Of a DNA stretch of 64,000 nucleotides, positions 8,515 through 23,994 are shown in pieces (position 1 is the stretch's first letter; each line of letters opens with the position of its first letter). The stretch is taken from contig NZ_CP042856.1 of assembly GCF_008001035.1 (NCBI RefSeq), forward strand, positions 558,001 to 622,000, written 5' to 3'. The DNA is from Salinibacterium sp. dk2585. GTDB lineage: Bacteria; Actinomycetota; Actinomycetes; Actinomycetales; Microbacteriaceae. The notes beneath the pieces are model-generated. The model did not search any database, had not been told where the DNA came from, and saw only the letters and a program-made list of their open reading frames with translations. A program made the position numbers and the translations under genes.

Positions 8515-9369
8515 TCAGCCCGCGCCGAAGACGCTCTTGTTTGGCGTGGGGGAGGGTACCGCGGTCTGGTCGGTCACGACGGGTGCTCCGGCGATCCAGT
8601 CCCGCAGTTCGCGCCCGGTCACGACCTTGGCGGGGTGGGGTCCGCCGGCGAGGAGTCGCGGCATCCACTCCATCGGCAGCGAGGAGGTCGAGCCGACGAG
8701 CACGACATTGCCGAAGCGGCGCCCCTTGAGGATCTGCGCCTCGGCGAGGGCCGCGACATCCGCCACCGCCATCCCGAGCGTGGCGGCCTGCCCACGCGCG
8801 AAGGCGAGGCCGGGCCCGTCGGCGATGTTGACGGCGACGATGCCGCCGGGCGCGAGGAGCGCGGCGACAGACCGGTAGAACTCGACACTCGTCACATGGG
8901 CTGGAGTACGCGAGCCGCCGAAGACATCGACGACGACGAGAGCGACGCTGCCGCGCAAGCCGGCAGGCAGCTTCTCGAGCACGGCGCGCGCATCGCCGTG
9001 CCGCACCCGGATCGACGCCTGCTTTGGCCAGGGCAGGTGCTCCCGCACGAAGTCGACGAGGTCGCTCTCGAGTTCGATGACCTGTTGGCGCGAGCCTGGC
9101 CGGGTCACTTCGACATAGCGGGGGATGGTCAGCGCGCCGGCGCCGAGGTGGACCGCCGTGATGGGGCCGTCCGGCAGCTGGTCGATGACATGCCCGATGC
9201 GCTGCACGTACTCGAAGAAGAGACGGCTCGGGTCGCCGAGGTGCACGTTCGACTGGGGTGTGCCGTCGACGACGAGGGTGTAGCTGCCGTCGAACCACTT
9301 CTCCGGCTCGATCACGGCCCGGTAGCCGCTCAGCGAGAGGACGGTCGACGGATGCTCGGAGTGGCCCAT
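8515..9369 (-). CDS. Spermidine synthase-like SAM-dependent methyltransferase-fold protein
   Basis: A 284-residue protein with the Rossmann-like fold shared by spermidine synthases and class I methyltransferases. The SAM-binding motif I is AVHLGAGALTIPRY, the acidic residue after strand 2 is in QVIELESDLVDF, and later GDARAVL and ALVVVDVFGG match motifs II and III. Many actinobacterial proteins like this are named spermidine synthase or fused-type methyltransferase, but no polyamine genes are nearby and the acceptor is unknown. ATG at 9369 (MGHSEHPS) is chosen; the frame continues to 9447 but through a dispersed repeat. It is 85-95 nt upstream of the sugar dehydrogenase in the same direction. 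Confidence 0.75.
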   Translation of the reverse strand: MGHSEHPSTVLSLSGYRAVIEPEKWFDGSYTLVVDGTPQSNVHLGDPSRLFFEYVQRIGHVIDQLPDGPITAVHLGAGALTIPRYVEVTRPGSRQQVIELESDLVDFVREHLPWPKQASIRVRHGDARAVLEKLPAGLRGSVALVVVDVFGGSRTPAHVTSVEFYRSVAALLAPGGIVAVNIADGPGLAFARGQAATLGMAVADVAALAEAQILKGRRFGNVVLVGSTSSLPMEWMPRLLAGGPHPAKVVTGRELRDWIAGAPVVTDQTAVPSPTPNKSVFGAG

Positions 9370-9390
9370 GCACGCATCATTCCACCATCC

Positions 9391-9422
9391 GCGGGTTGAG
9401 GAGCGAGCGTATCGAAACCGCG
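9391..9422. repeat. Dispersed palindromic repeat, copy 1
   Basis: GGTTGAG, then GAGCGAGCG, then TATCGAAACC: an imperfect palindrome with outer arms GCGGGTT/AAACCGC. It lies just upstream of the methyltransferase gene. Related copies are at 17141, 32381, 33591 and 51741. Confidence 0.7.
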
Positions 9423-9493
9423 CTTCGATGAGACCCTGCGGCCCCACTCAACCGGCCTTATAGTCCAATTCCGGATTCAGGTCAAGATTCGAC

Positions 9494-9523
9494 TGGACAA
9501 GGCGGGTCGCGCCGAACTATAGT
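9494..9523 (+). promoter_or_regulatory. Probable rpoBC promoter
   Basis: TGGACA (9494-9499), an 18-nt spacer and TATAGT (9518-9523) form a good housekeeping sigma promoter. The start would be near 9530, giving rpoB an untranslated leader of about 190 nt. The rest of the gap from 9423 to 9722 shows no gene. Confidence 0.55.
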
Positions 9524-9722
9524 TGACCTTTGCGCTCCCAGAATTGCTCTGCCTTCATATTGCGGTCGGCCTGTGCGTATCGGATCCCTCGATCCGGTAA
9601 CCCAAATGTAGGTTCTGGCGTGCGCTTCTCGAACGATCGACTCCACCAACAAAGCACACAACACTCACCGGCTGGCAACGCCCGACTGTATTGGCCCCAT
9701 GAGGGCCACGGAGGTTATTTCC

Positions 9723-13232
<3,510 letters not shown>

Positions 13233-13277
13233 TCCCAGGCCTTTACGACACACAAGTTTCATTTCCAAGGAGAAAAA

Positions 13278-17132
<3,855 letters not shown>

Positions 17133-17140
17133 AACCCCGC

Positions 17141-17175
17141 GGGTTGAGTACGCGCGCCAGCGCTGTATCGAGACC
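17141..17175. repeat. Dispersed palindromic repeat, copy 2
   Basis: GGGTTGAGTACGCGCGCCAG followed by CGCTGTATCGAGACC. It shares GGTTGAG and TATCGA ends with the other copies and has a GCGC-rich centre. It lies between rpoC and its terminator. Confidence 0.7.
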
Positions 17176-17181
17176 CAGCAA

Positions 17182-17217
17182 CGAACGGCCCGTCACCTCA
17201 CGGTGGCGGGCCGTTCG
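17182..17217 (+). terminator. rpoBC terminator
   Basis: Arms CGAACGGCCCGTCACC and GGTGGCGGGCCGTTCG form a 16-bp stem with one G-U pair around the loop TCAC. The following CCGTTTC is only a weak U-tract. It lies 50 nt after the rpoC stop. Confidence 0.75.
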
Positions 17218-17253
17218 CCGTTTCAGCCCTGTCGCCTGCGCCGCGCCTGCCGC

Positions 17254-17259
17254 TAGAAT
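17254..17259 (+). promoter_or_regulatory. Possible -10 element upstream of the FHA gene
   Basis: TAGAAT matches the actinobacterial -10 consensus. No convincing -35 lies 16-19 nt upstream. It would give the FHA gene a leader of about 105 nt. Confidence 0.3.
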
Positions 17260-17371
17260 CGGGGGCGCTCGGCCGAGGGGGAGACGATGGAGCGCGGCCG
17301 ACTGGTTCGCTCTGGAGCTAGGGGAGTTCTCCCCATCGACGTGCGCCTTCGCGTCTGATGCAATACAGAGG

Positions 17372-17968
17372 ATGTATTCTCCTGTCGTTGTCGCCGTTCT
17401 GACGGCGGCCGTCGTGCTTTGCGCCGCGGCCGCGGCGGTCATGCTGTCGGTCGGGGTCGCGAGCGGGACCACAGCGTGGCTGCTCGTGCGCTGGCGCCGA
17501 AGCGAGGGCGGCAGTGCGCTGCCGGCGAGTGTCGAGATCACGGTGACCGAGCCGCATCCGTTCGAGCCCTCCGCGCCAGCTCGCGCGACGACTGCGGCGG
17601 CGTCCGTCTGGAAGCTCGAGACGGCACAGGGCCAGCGCATCGAACTCACGGAACGCACCGTGATCGTCGGCCGGAACCCCGTTCTGCCCGCCGGCGTGGA
17701 GCGCGCCCAGCTCGTGCCCCTGCGCGACTCGGACCTCTCCGTCTCGAAGACCCATGCGCGCCTCGACCTCATCGACGGCACGTGGGTCGTCACCGATCTC
17801 TTCTCGACGAATGGCGTGCGGCTCGCGGCGAGCGAGCGCTTCACGGGCGACAACCGGCTGGATGCTGGCGTGCCGTCGTATGCCGAGGCGCATGTGACCT
17901 TTGGGGAGCTCGCGGCACGCATCCGCCTTGAGCGCCGCGAATCGGCCGAAGCATCCGGAGCCTTCTAG
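17372..17968 (+). CDS. Membrane-anchored FHA-domain protein next to pilus locus
   Basis: A 198-residue protein with one N-terminal transmembrane segment (about residues 5-35, ending before RWRRSEGG) and a cytoplasmic FHA domain. The FHA phosphothreonine-binding signature is clear: VIVGRNP near residue 100, then SVSKTHARL and DLFSTNGVRL. FHA domains bind phosphothreonine on partners, so the protein may couple Ser/Thr kinase signalling to its neighbours. It is the first gene before pilB in the same direction, 188 nt away, which suggests but does not prove a role in pilus control. The start is ATG at 17372; the AGAGG abutting it is too close to be a normal Shine-Dalgarno, so translation initiation may be weak. 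Confidence 0.75.
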   Translation: MYSPVVVAVLTAAVVLCAAAAAVMLSVGVASGTTAWLLVRWRRSEGGSALPASVEITVTEPHPFEPSAPARATTAAASVWKLETAQGQRIELTERTVIVGRNPVLPAGVERAQLVPLRDSDLSVSKTHARLDLIDGTWVVTDLFSTNGVRLAASERFTGDNRLDAGVPSYAEAHVTFGELAARIRLERRESAEASGAF

Positions 17969-18088
17969 GGGCCGATGGCCGACTCAACCACTAGATGTGG
18001 TGTCCTCAGCTTCTTCGGCGTGTTGCCGTGACGTGGTCCCCGGATGCGGGTATGGCACTTGGGCGGTCCGTAGGGTAATTTGACTGAA

Positions 18089-18114
18089 CCGATCGTGTCT
18101 ACCGGCGCGATCGG
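18089..18114. repeat. Inverted repeat upstream of pilB
   Basis: CCGATCG and CGATCGG, 7-bp arms 12 nt apart, lie 43 nt before the pilB start. A TAGGGT -10-like hexamer is at 18071-18076, so the repeat would fall at the transcript start. It could be an operator or a leader hairpin. Confidence 0.4.
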
Positions 18115-18156
18115 AAGCTTACCGGGGGCGGTAGTAAGCAGGGGGGTCCAGCTGTC

Positions 18157-19824
18157 ATGTCATCTCTTACCGAGATCCTGATCATTCGCGGTGTCATGCC
18201 GATAGAGGCGCTTGACAATGTCGTCGACGGCTGGAAGGGCGATGACGAGATGGTGCGCCAGCTTGTCGCCGACGGCACGATCTCCGCCAAGGACTACGCC
18301 TCGGCGCGGGCAGCGCAGCACGGCCTGCCCTTCGTCGAACTCACGGAGTACCCGGTCGACAAGATGGCCGTATCGCAGGTGCCGGCGACGATCTGTCGCC
18401 GCCACGAAGTGTTGCCAATCGCGAACATCGGCAACACGCTGACGCTCGCCGTCGTCGACCCGGGCAACGTCTTCGCGATCGACGACGTTCGCGCGGCAGT
18501 GCGCATGCAGGTGAACCTCGTCGTGGCGGAGCGCACCGACCTGCTTGCCGCGATCGACCGCTACCACCGCGCCGACAACGAGATCAACTCGCTGACGACC
18601 GTGCTCGAGGAGGAGAGCAGCGGGCAGGAACTCGCACTCGCCGACAATGAGCCGGGCCAGGATGACGCCCCCATTGTGCGCTTCGTGAACCTGCTGATCG
18701 GGCAGGGAATCCAGGACAAGGCATCCGATATCCACATCGAGCCCGGCCAGCATGACATGGGCGTGCGCTACCGCATCGACGGTGTGCTGCACGAGGTGCA
18801 GCGGGCGCCCAAGGCCATCCAGAACGGCGTCATCTCGCGCCTCAAGATCATGGCCGACATCGACATCGCCGAGCGTCGCAAGCCGCAGGATGGTCGCATC
18901 TCGGTCAACCACGGCGGCCGCCAGATCGACCTCCGCGTCGCGACGCTGCCGACGGTGTGGGGCGAGAAGGTCGTCATGCGTATCCTCGACAACTCGGGGA
19001 CGACGCTGAGCCTGAGCGACCTCAACATGCTCGACGGCAACCTGGCGAAGTATCGCGCATCGTTCGTGAAGCCCAACGGCATGATCCTCGTGACGGGCCC
19101 GACCGGTTCGGGCAAGTCGACCACGCTCTACACGACCCTCCACGCGGTCGCGAAGCCCGAGGTCAACGTCATCACGGTCGAAGACCCCGTCGAGTACCGC
19201 ATGGAGGGCATCAGCCAGGTGCAGGTCAACGTCAAGGCGGGCCTCACCTTCGCCGCGGCGCTCCGAAGCATCCTTCGTTCCGACCCGGATGTCGTGCTGA
19301 TCGGTGAGATCCGCGACAAGGAGACGGCGCAGATCGCGATCGAGGCGTCGCTCACCGGTCACCTCGTGCTGTCGACGCTCCACACCAATAGCGCGCCGGC
19401 CGCCGTCACGCGTCTCATCGAGATGGACATCGAGCCCTTCCTCGTCGGCTCCGCGCTCGAGGCCGTTGTGGCCCAGCGTCTTGCCCGTCGGCTCTGCGAC
19501 CGCTGCAAGGAGCACTACCAGAGCACGATCGAGGGCCTCGCGAGCCTTGGCTTCTACCTCGATCCCAGCAAGCCGGCGCCCATGCTCTACAAGCCCGTCG
19601 GATGCACGCACTGCTCCAACACGGGATACCGGGGTCGCATCGCGCTCCACGAGGTCATGATCGTGACCGAGGAGATCGAGCGCCTCGCGGTTGCACGGGC
19701 ATCCAGCATCGAGATTTCGAAGATGGCGGTCTCGCAGGGCATGGCGACCCTGCGGCAGGACGGCTGGACCAAGGCGCTCATGGGTCACACGGCGGTCGAA
19801 GAGATCCTCCGCGTGGTGGTGTGA
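18157..19824 (+). CDS. pilB: Type IV pilus assembly (extension) ATPase PilB
   Basis: Hexameric ATPase that powers pilus extension at the cytoplasmic face of the inner platform; 555 residues. An N-terminal GspE/MshEN-like domain covers about 1-150 (LADGTISAKDYASARA...GLPFVEL). The ATPase core has Walker A GPTGSGKST 314-322, the Asp box, Walker B DPDVVLIGEIRD about 376-387 and the His box GHLVLSTLHT. A zinc-binding cysteine tetrad, C447, C450, C483 and C486, separates PilB/GspE from PilT. The start is ATG with a GGGGGG run 10 nt upstream. First gene of the pilus block; 93 nt before pilT. Confidence 0.95.
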   Translation: MSSLTEILIIRGVMPIEALDNVVDGWKGDDEMVRQLVADGTISAKDYASARAAQHGLPFVELTEYPVDKMAVSQVPATICRRHEVLPIANIGNTLTLAVVDPGNVFAIDDVRAAVRMQVNLVVAERTDLLAAIDRYHRADNEINSLTTVLEEESSGQELALADNEPGQDDAPIVRFVNLLIGQGIQDKASDIHIEPGQHDMGVRYRIDGVLHEVQRAPKAIQNGVISRLKIMADIDIAERRKPQDGRISVNHGGRQIDLRVATLPTVWGEKVVMRILDNSGTTLSLSDLNMLDGNLAKYRASFVKPNGMILVTGPTGSGKSTTLYTTLHAVAKPEVNVITVEDPVEYRMEGISQVQVNVKAGLTFAAALRSILRSDPDVVLIGEIRDKETAQIAIEASLTGHLVLSTLHTNSAPAAVTRLIEMDIEPFLVGSALEAVVAQRLARRLCDRCKEHYQSTIEGLASLGFYLDPSKPAPMLYKPVGCTHCSNTGYRGRIALHEVMIVTEEIERLAVARASSIEISKMAVSQGMATLRQDGWTKALMGHTAVEEILRVVV

Positions 19825-19917
19825 CGTCATGATCGGTGTCGCTGCGGGCGGGGGACGACCCGCAGTGCGAAGCAAGGCCGGCGGATGCGTCGGAGGCAGT
19901 GAGCAAGGGGGAATCGC

Positions 19918-22056
19918 ATGAACGATCCGGTCTACGACCTTTCGACCTCGGTCGACGGGGCTGCAGCGCCCACGGGCGACTCGGAGCCGATGTACGAACC
20001 GCCGGGGTACCTCCCATCGAGCTACCAGCCCGTGACGGGGCCGGTGAACCTCGTGCCGCAGTTCGACGCGCCCTTGCCCTCTGCCGCGCCGCCGTCTGCC
20101 GCGCCGTCGTCTGCCGCGCCGTCGTCGACTGTCGCGACGAACCGTCCCGAGTCGATGGCCGAGTTCCTCCAGAGCCTTCCCGCGCCGACGGATGCCCCGG
20201 TCCCTGCGCCCGCGAAGGAACCCGCCATGGCGGGTGCGCCAGCGATGGCGGCAGCGCCTGCGTCAGCCGCCACCCTGTCGAGCATGCCGGCGCCCTCCGC
20301 TGGGACGGCCGCCCAGCCGGGTGCCGCGGCCGTGCCGGGGGCTGTCGCCTCTGCGCCGCCGCCCGCGGTTCCCGCCGCCGCGCCCAGTGGGGCACCAGCC
20401 ACGAGGGCGGAGGCGCGCGCGGCGAGTGCGTCGTCATCCGTCGCCCAGGCAGCGTCCGCGCCGTCGGCATCGGGTGCGCCTCCCTCGCAGCCAACGGCGG
20501 CGCCTGCGGCTCCCCAGTCCTCAGCGGCGCAGCAGCCGCCCGTGAGTCGTCCTGCCGCGCCTGCCGCTCCGGCGCCTGCAGCGTCGGCATCAGCGGCACC
20601 TACTGGCCAGACGACGACCTCGCCTCAGCCGACTGCGGCCGCTCCGACCGCGTCGATGGTGCCGCCCGCCGCCGCCTCATCGTCGCCCGCCACTGCGCCT
20701 ACTGCTCCCTTGCCGGGCGCCCCGGCAGCAGCTGCCCCGGCGCAGCCGAGCCCTGCGGCATCCGCCCCTCGTCCTCCCGTCTCGGAGTCGAATGTGCACA
20801 CGCTGCCCGGCCCGGTGCCGGTCGAGTCTGCCGCCGTCGTGCCCGCGCCCGAGCCGACCGCTGCGCCCGCGGCGGTGCCCGCTGGCTTCGTGTCGCGCCG
20901 TAACCCGAACCTCAAGGCCGACCCTGACCTCGACGGGGCATTGCAGCAGGTGCTGCTGACGAGCGGCTCCGACCTGCACATCTCCGCCGGTGCCCCGCCG
21001 ATGATCCGCGTCGATGGCGCCCTGCGTCCCATCAAGGACGCCCCCGTGTGGAGCCAGGACAAGGTCGCGGCGGCCCTCAGGAGCATCCTGACTGAGAAGC
21101 AGAAGGAGATCTTCGAGGAGCACCTCGAGTTCGACTTCGCCTACACGCTCTCGGAGAATGCGCGTTTTCGCGTGAACCTCTACCAGCAGCGGCACAATAT
21201 GGGCGCGGCGTTCCGTCTCATCCCGACCGAGATCAAGCCTCTCTCGGCGCTCGGCGTGCCGGAATCTATCGGCTCCTTCGCGAAGCTCGCGCGCGGTCTC
21301 GTGCTGGTGACGGGACCGACGGGTTCGGGAAAGTCGACGACGCTCGCAGCGCTTATCGACCTCGTCAACAAGACGCGCACCGACCACATCATGACGGTGG
21401 AGGACCCGATCGAGTTCCTCCACCAGAACCAGAAGTCGCTCGTCAACCAGCGCGAGGTCGGCCATGACACGCACAGCTTCGCGGCGGCGCTCAAGCACGT
21501 GCTGCGCCAGGACCCCGATGTCATCCTCGTCGGCGAGCTTCGTGACCTGGAGACTATTTCGGTGGCGCTGACGGCGGCCGAGACGGGCCACCTCGTCTTC
21601 GCCACGCTGCACACGCAGGATGCCCCGCAGACGATCGACCGCATCATCGACGTCTACCCGCCGCACCAGCAGAACCAGGTGCGCGCGCAGCTCGCGGCGA
21701 CCCTGCAGGGCGTCGTCTGCCAGACGCTGCTCAAGCGGGCGAACGGCAAGGGCCGTGTCGTCGCGACGGAGGTGCTCATGGCGACCCACGCTGTCGCGAA
21801 CCTCATTCGTGAGGGCAAGACCTACCAGGTGCACTCGGCGATGCAGGCGGGCCGCGAGGCGGGCATGCACACGATGGACCAGCACCTTGCCGACCTCGTC
21901 AACAGCGGCCAGATCACCTTCGATGCCGCCGTCGAGAAGGCGCACGACTTCGAGGTGCTCAAACGGCTCGTGACCCGTGTCGAGACGACGGGCGCACTGG
22001 GCGCCAACATGACGGATGGCGTCAACTACAGCGACGCCTACTCGGTGCAGCGCTGA
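19918..22056 (+). CDS. pilT: Type IV pilus retraction ATPase PilT with long Ala/Pro-rich N-terminal extension
   Basis: Retraction ATPase, 712 residues against about 350-370 for a usual PilT. Residues from about 331 onward are a normal PilT: LTSGSDLHISAGAPPMIRVDG, Walker A GPTGSGKST at 466-474, DPDVILVGELRD, GHLVFATLHT, and the PilT signature ANLIREGK near 629. It lacks the PilB cysteine tetrad. Residues 1-330 are low complexity, dominated by Ala, Pro, Ser and Thr, with no predicted fold; a tether or partner-binding tail is inferred. ATG at 19918 has GGGGGAA 5-6 nt upstream, so the long form is probably translated, though an internal GTG near the domain edge cannot be excluded. Its stop overlaps the pilC start (TGATG). 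Confidence 0.92.
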   Translation: MNDPVYDLSTSVDGAAAPTGDSEPMYEPPGYLPSSYQPVTGPVNLVPQFDAPLPSAAPPSAAPSSAAPSSTVATNRPESMAEFLQSLPAPTDAPVPAPAKEPAMAGAPAMAAAPASAATLSSMPAPSAGTAAQPGAAAVPGAVASAPPPAVPAAAPSGAPATRAEARAASASSSVAQAASAPSASGAPPSQPTAAPAAPQSSAAQQPPVSRPAAPAAPAPAASASAAPTGQTTTSPQPTAAAPTASMVPPAAASSSPATAPTAPLPGAPAAAAPAQPSPAASAPRPPVSESNVHTLPGPVPVESAAVVPAPEPTAAPAAVPAGFVSRRNPNLKADPDLDGALQQVLLTSGSDLHISAGAPPMIRVDGALRPIKDAPVWSQDKVAAALRSILTEKQKEIFEEHLEFDFAYTLSENARFRVNLYQQRHNMGAAFRLIPTEIKPLSALGVPESIGSFAKLARGLVLVTGPTGSGKSTTLAALIDLVNKTRTDHIMTVEDPIEFLHQNQKSLVNQREVGHDTHSFAAALKHVLRQDPDVILVGELRDLETISVALTAAETGHLVFATLHTQDAPQTIDRIIDVYPPHQQNQVRAQLAATLQGVVCQTLLKRANGKGRVVATEVLMATHAVANLIREGKTYQVHSAMQAGREAGMHTMDQHLADLVNSGQITFDAAVEKAHDFEVLKRLVTRVETTGALGANMTDGVNYSDAYSVQR

Positions 22057-23288
22057 TGGCCACCGCGACGAAGGAGTTCGCTTACAAGGGCCGGGATGTC
22101 TCGGGCAAGGTCGTGAAGGGCCGCCTCGAGGGCGCATCCGAGGGCGCCGTCATGGCCAAGCTGCGCGCCATGAACGTGACGCCCATCGACATCAGCGAGG
22201 CGGCGACAGGAACGGGGCTCCAGAAGGAGATCTCGATCCCCGGCATGCAGAAGGGCGTCGGGCTCAAGGACCTCGCGGTCATGGCCCGCCAAATGGCGAC
22301 CATGACCTCGTCGGGTCTCTCGCTCATCCGCACGCTCACGATCCTGTCGGAGCAGACGGAGAACAAGACGCTCGCGTCAACCCTTGCGACCGTGCAGGCG
22401 GATGTCGAGGCCGGCTTCGCCCTGTCGGCGGCGATGGCGAAGCATCCGAAGCACTTTCCGCCGCTGTTCATCAACCTCGTGCGCGCGGGTGAGGCGGGTG
22501 GCTTTCTCGAGGACACGCTCGTGTCGATCGCCGAGAACTACGAGAACGAGGTCAAGCTCCGCGCGACGATCAAGTCGGCGCTGACCTACCCGGTCGCGGT
22601 GCTCTGCATCGCGGTCGTGGCGGTCATCGGCATGCTGATCTTCATCGTGCCGGTCTTCGAGACGATGTTCTCCGACCTGGGCGGCGACCTGCCCCTGCCG
22701 ACCCAGTTCCTCGTGATCCTGTCGAAGAACATGGTGTGGGCGGGGCCGCTCATGCTCGTGCTCACGGTGATCTTCGTCTTCTGGTGGCGGGCGAACAAGA
22801 ACACCGACAAGGTGCGCAACTTCCTCGACCCCTTGAAGCTCAAGATCCCGGTCTTCGGGCCGCTCTTCGCCAAGGTGGCCATCGCCCGCTTCACGCGAAA
22901 CTTCGCGACCATGATGGGGGCGGGTGTGCCCATCCTCCAGTCGCTCAACATCGTGGGGGAGGCATCCGGCAACGCGGTCATCGAGAACGCGCTCAAGAAG
23001 GTCTCCGACTCGGTGCGCTCCGGCAAGTCGGTGTCAGGGCCGCTCGCGCTCGAGCCGGTGTTTCCGGCGATGGTGACGCAGATGATCGCCGTCGGAGAGG
23101 ATGCCGGCGCCCTCGAGACCATGCTCAACAAGATCGCGGACTTCTACGACCAGGAGGTCGAGGCAACCGCGGAGCAGCTCACGGCGCTCATCGAGCCGCT
23201 CATGATCGCCATCATCGGCGTCGTCGTGGGCGGAATGATCGTGGCGCTGTACCTGCCGATCTTCAGCATTTTTGAGCAGATCCAGTAG
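22056..23288 (+). CDS. pilC: Type IV pilus inner-membrane platform protein PilC
   Basis: Polytopic platform protein of the GspF/PilC family, 410 residues, on which PilB and PilT act. Two repeated T2SSF domains are visible: MARQMATMTSSGLSLIRTL near residue 75 and FTRNFATMMGAGVPILQSLN near 275. Hydrophobic membrane segments follow each half (YPVAVLCIAVVAVIGMLIFI near 180; the C-terminal IAIIGVVVGGMIVALYLPIF). The first half begins FAYKGRDVSGKVVKG, as in PilC. ATG at 22056 overlaps the pilT stop by one base, so translation is coupled. Confidence 0.95.
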   Translation: MATATKEFAYKGRDVSGKVVKGRLEGASEGAVMAKLRAMNVTPIDISEAATGTGLQKEISIPGMQKGVGLKDLAVMARQMATMTSSGLSLIRTLTILSEQTENKTLASTLATVQADVEAGFALSAAMAKHPKHFPPLFINLVRAGEAGGFLEDTLVSIAENYENEVKLRATIKSALTYPVAVLCIAVVAVIGMLIFIVPVFETMFSDLGGDLPLPTQFLVILSKNMVWAGPLMLVLTVIFVFWWRANKNTDKVRNFLDPLKLKIPVFGPLFAKVAIARFTRNFATMMGAGVPILQSLNIVGEASGNAVIENALKKVSDSVRSGKSVSGPLALEPVFPAMVTQMIAVGEDAGALETMLNKIADFYDQEVEATAEQLTALIEPLMIAIIGVVVGGMIVALYLPIFSIFEQIQ

Positions 23289-23339
23289 CTGACCCCATAA
23301 CTGGGGGCGAGTTGTTGAGCATTCGCCTGTTTGGGGGTC

Positions 23340-23358
23340 TTCCGTTCGTTGAACGGAA
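23340..23358 (+). other. Hairpin in pilA leader
   Basis: Perfect 8-bp stem TTCCGTTC/GAACGGAA with loop GTT, about 80 nt before the pilA start in a 150-nt gene-free stretch. It may stabilise the abundant pilin mRNA or regulate it. No match to a c-di-GMP riboswitch was recognised. Confidence 0.4.
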
Positions 23359-23438
23359 TCAGCAACAATCATCGACAGGGGGTCTGAAGTTTTGGGGGGC
23401 CACCTGTCCGAAGTCATCACAGACAGGAAGAGATCATC

Positions 23439-23891
23439 ATGATCAGCACGATCAACAACGCAATCGCCAAGAAGCGCGAGGACGGCGAGAAGGGCTTCAC
23501 CCTGATCGAGCTCCTCGTCGTCATCCTCATCATCGGCGTCCTCGCCGCGATCGCCATCCCGGCGTTCCTCAACCAGCGCCAGGGGGCGTGGAAGTCGCAG
23601 GTCGAGTCAGACCTCAAGAACGCCGCCATCGCGGCTGAGCAGTTCGCAGTCGACAACAATGGAAGCTATGCGCCGACTGGCACGGGGGCCCCGAGCATGG
23701 TTGGAACGGCAGAAACGACGTTGGACGACTACGGCTTCAACGCAACTCAGGACGTCGAGGTGACGGTAATCGCGAACACGACTCGGTTCGTCCTGGTTGG
23801 TGCCCACGACCAGCTTGATGAGTTCTACGTCTACGACAGCGATTCCGGCGCAATCACCGAAACGGACACCGCGCCGACCACCATCCCGTAA
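23439..23891 (+). CDS. pilA: Major type IV pilin PilA
   Basis: Prepilin of 150 residues and the likely main pilus subunit. The class III leader is MISTINNAIAKKREDGEKG, with cleavage after G19 giving a mature N-terminal Phe and Glu at +5 (FTLIELLVVILIIGVLAAIA). The hydrophobic helix is ideal for pilin packing. The mature protein has about 131 residues and no cysteine, so it lacks the disulfide D-loop of Gram-negative pilins. AGGAAG 9 nt upstream of the ATG is a good ribosome site. It is flanked by a leader hairpin and by a downstream GC-rich hairpin, which would let it be expressed more strongly than the minor pilins. Confidence 0.93.
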   Translation: MISTINNAIAKKREDGEKGFTLIELLVVILIIGVLAAIAIPAFLNQRQGAWKSQVESDLKNAAIAAEQFAVDNNGSYAPTGTGAPSMVGTAETTLDDYGFNATQDVEVTVIANTTRFVLVGAHDQLDEFYVYDSDSGAITETDTAPTTIP

Positions 23892-23912
23892 CAGGGGCCG
23901 CTTGTTGAGTTT

Positions 23913-23940
23913 GCGGGCCGTCGCTCCGGCGGCGGCCCGC
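23913..23940 (+). terminator. GC-rich hairpin after pilA (attenuator or terminator)
   Basis: GCGGGCCGTCGC and GCGGCGGCCCGC form a 12-bp stem with one G-U pair and a TCCG loop, 22 nt after the pilA stop. No U-tract follows, so partial termination or 3'-end protection is more likely than full termination. Confidence 0.55.
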
Positions 23941-23994
23941 ATCCGCGTCTAGGGGGACGTGACCAAGCAGTATCAATCCAACCGGGGGGTGAGG

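Noticed and set aside
18083-18156. c-di-GMP riboswitch before pilB, or before pilA (23289-23438)
   Set aside because: Neither region shows the conserved GEMM core; only simple inverted repeats were found.
20100-20890. A frameshift or pseudogene in the low-complexity part of pilT
   Set aside because: The frame stays open for 990 nt from a good ribosome site straight into an intact PilT core.
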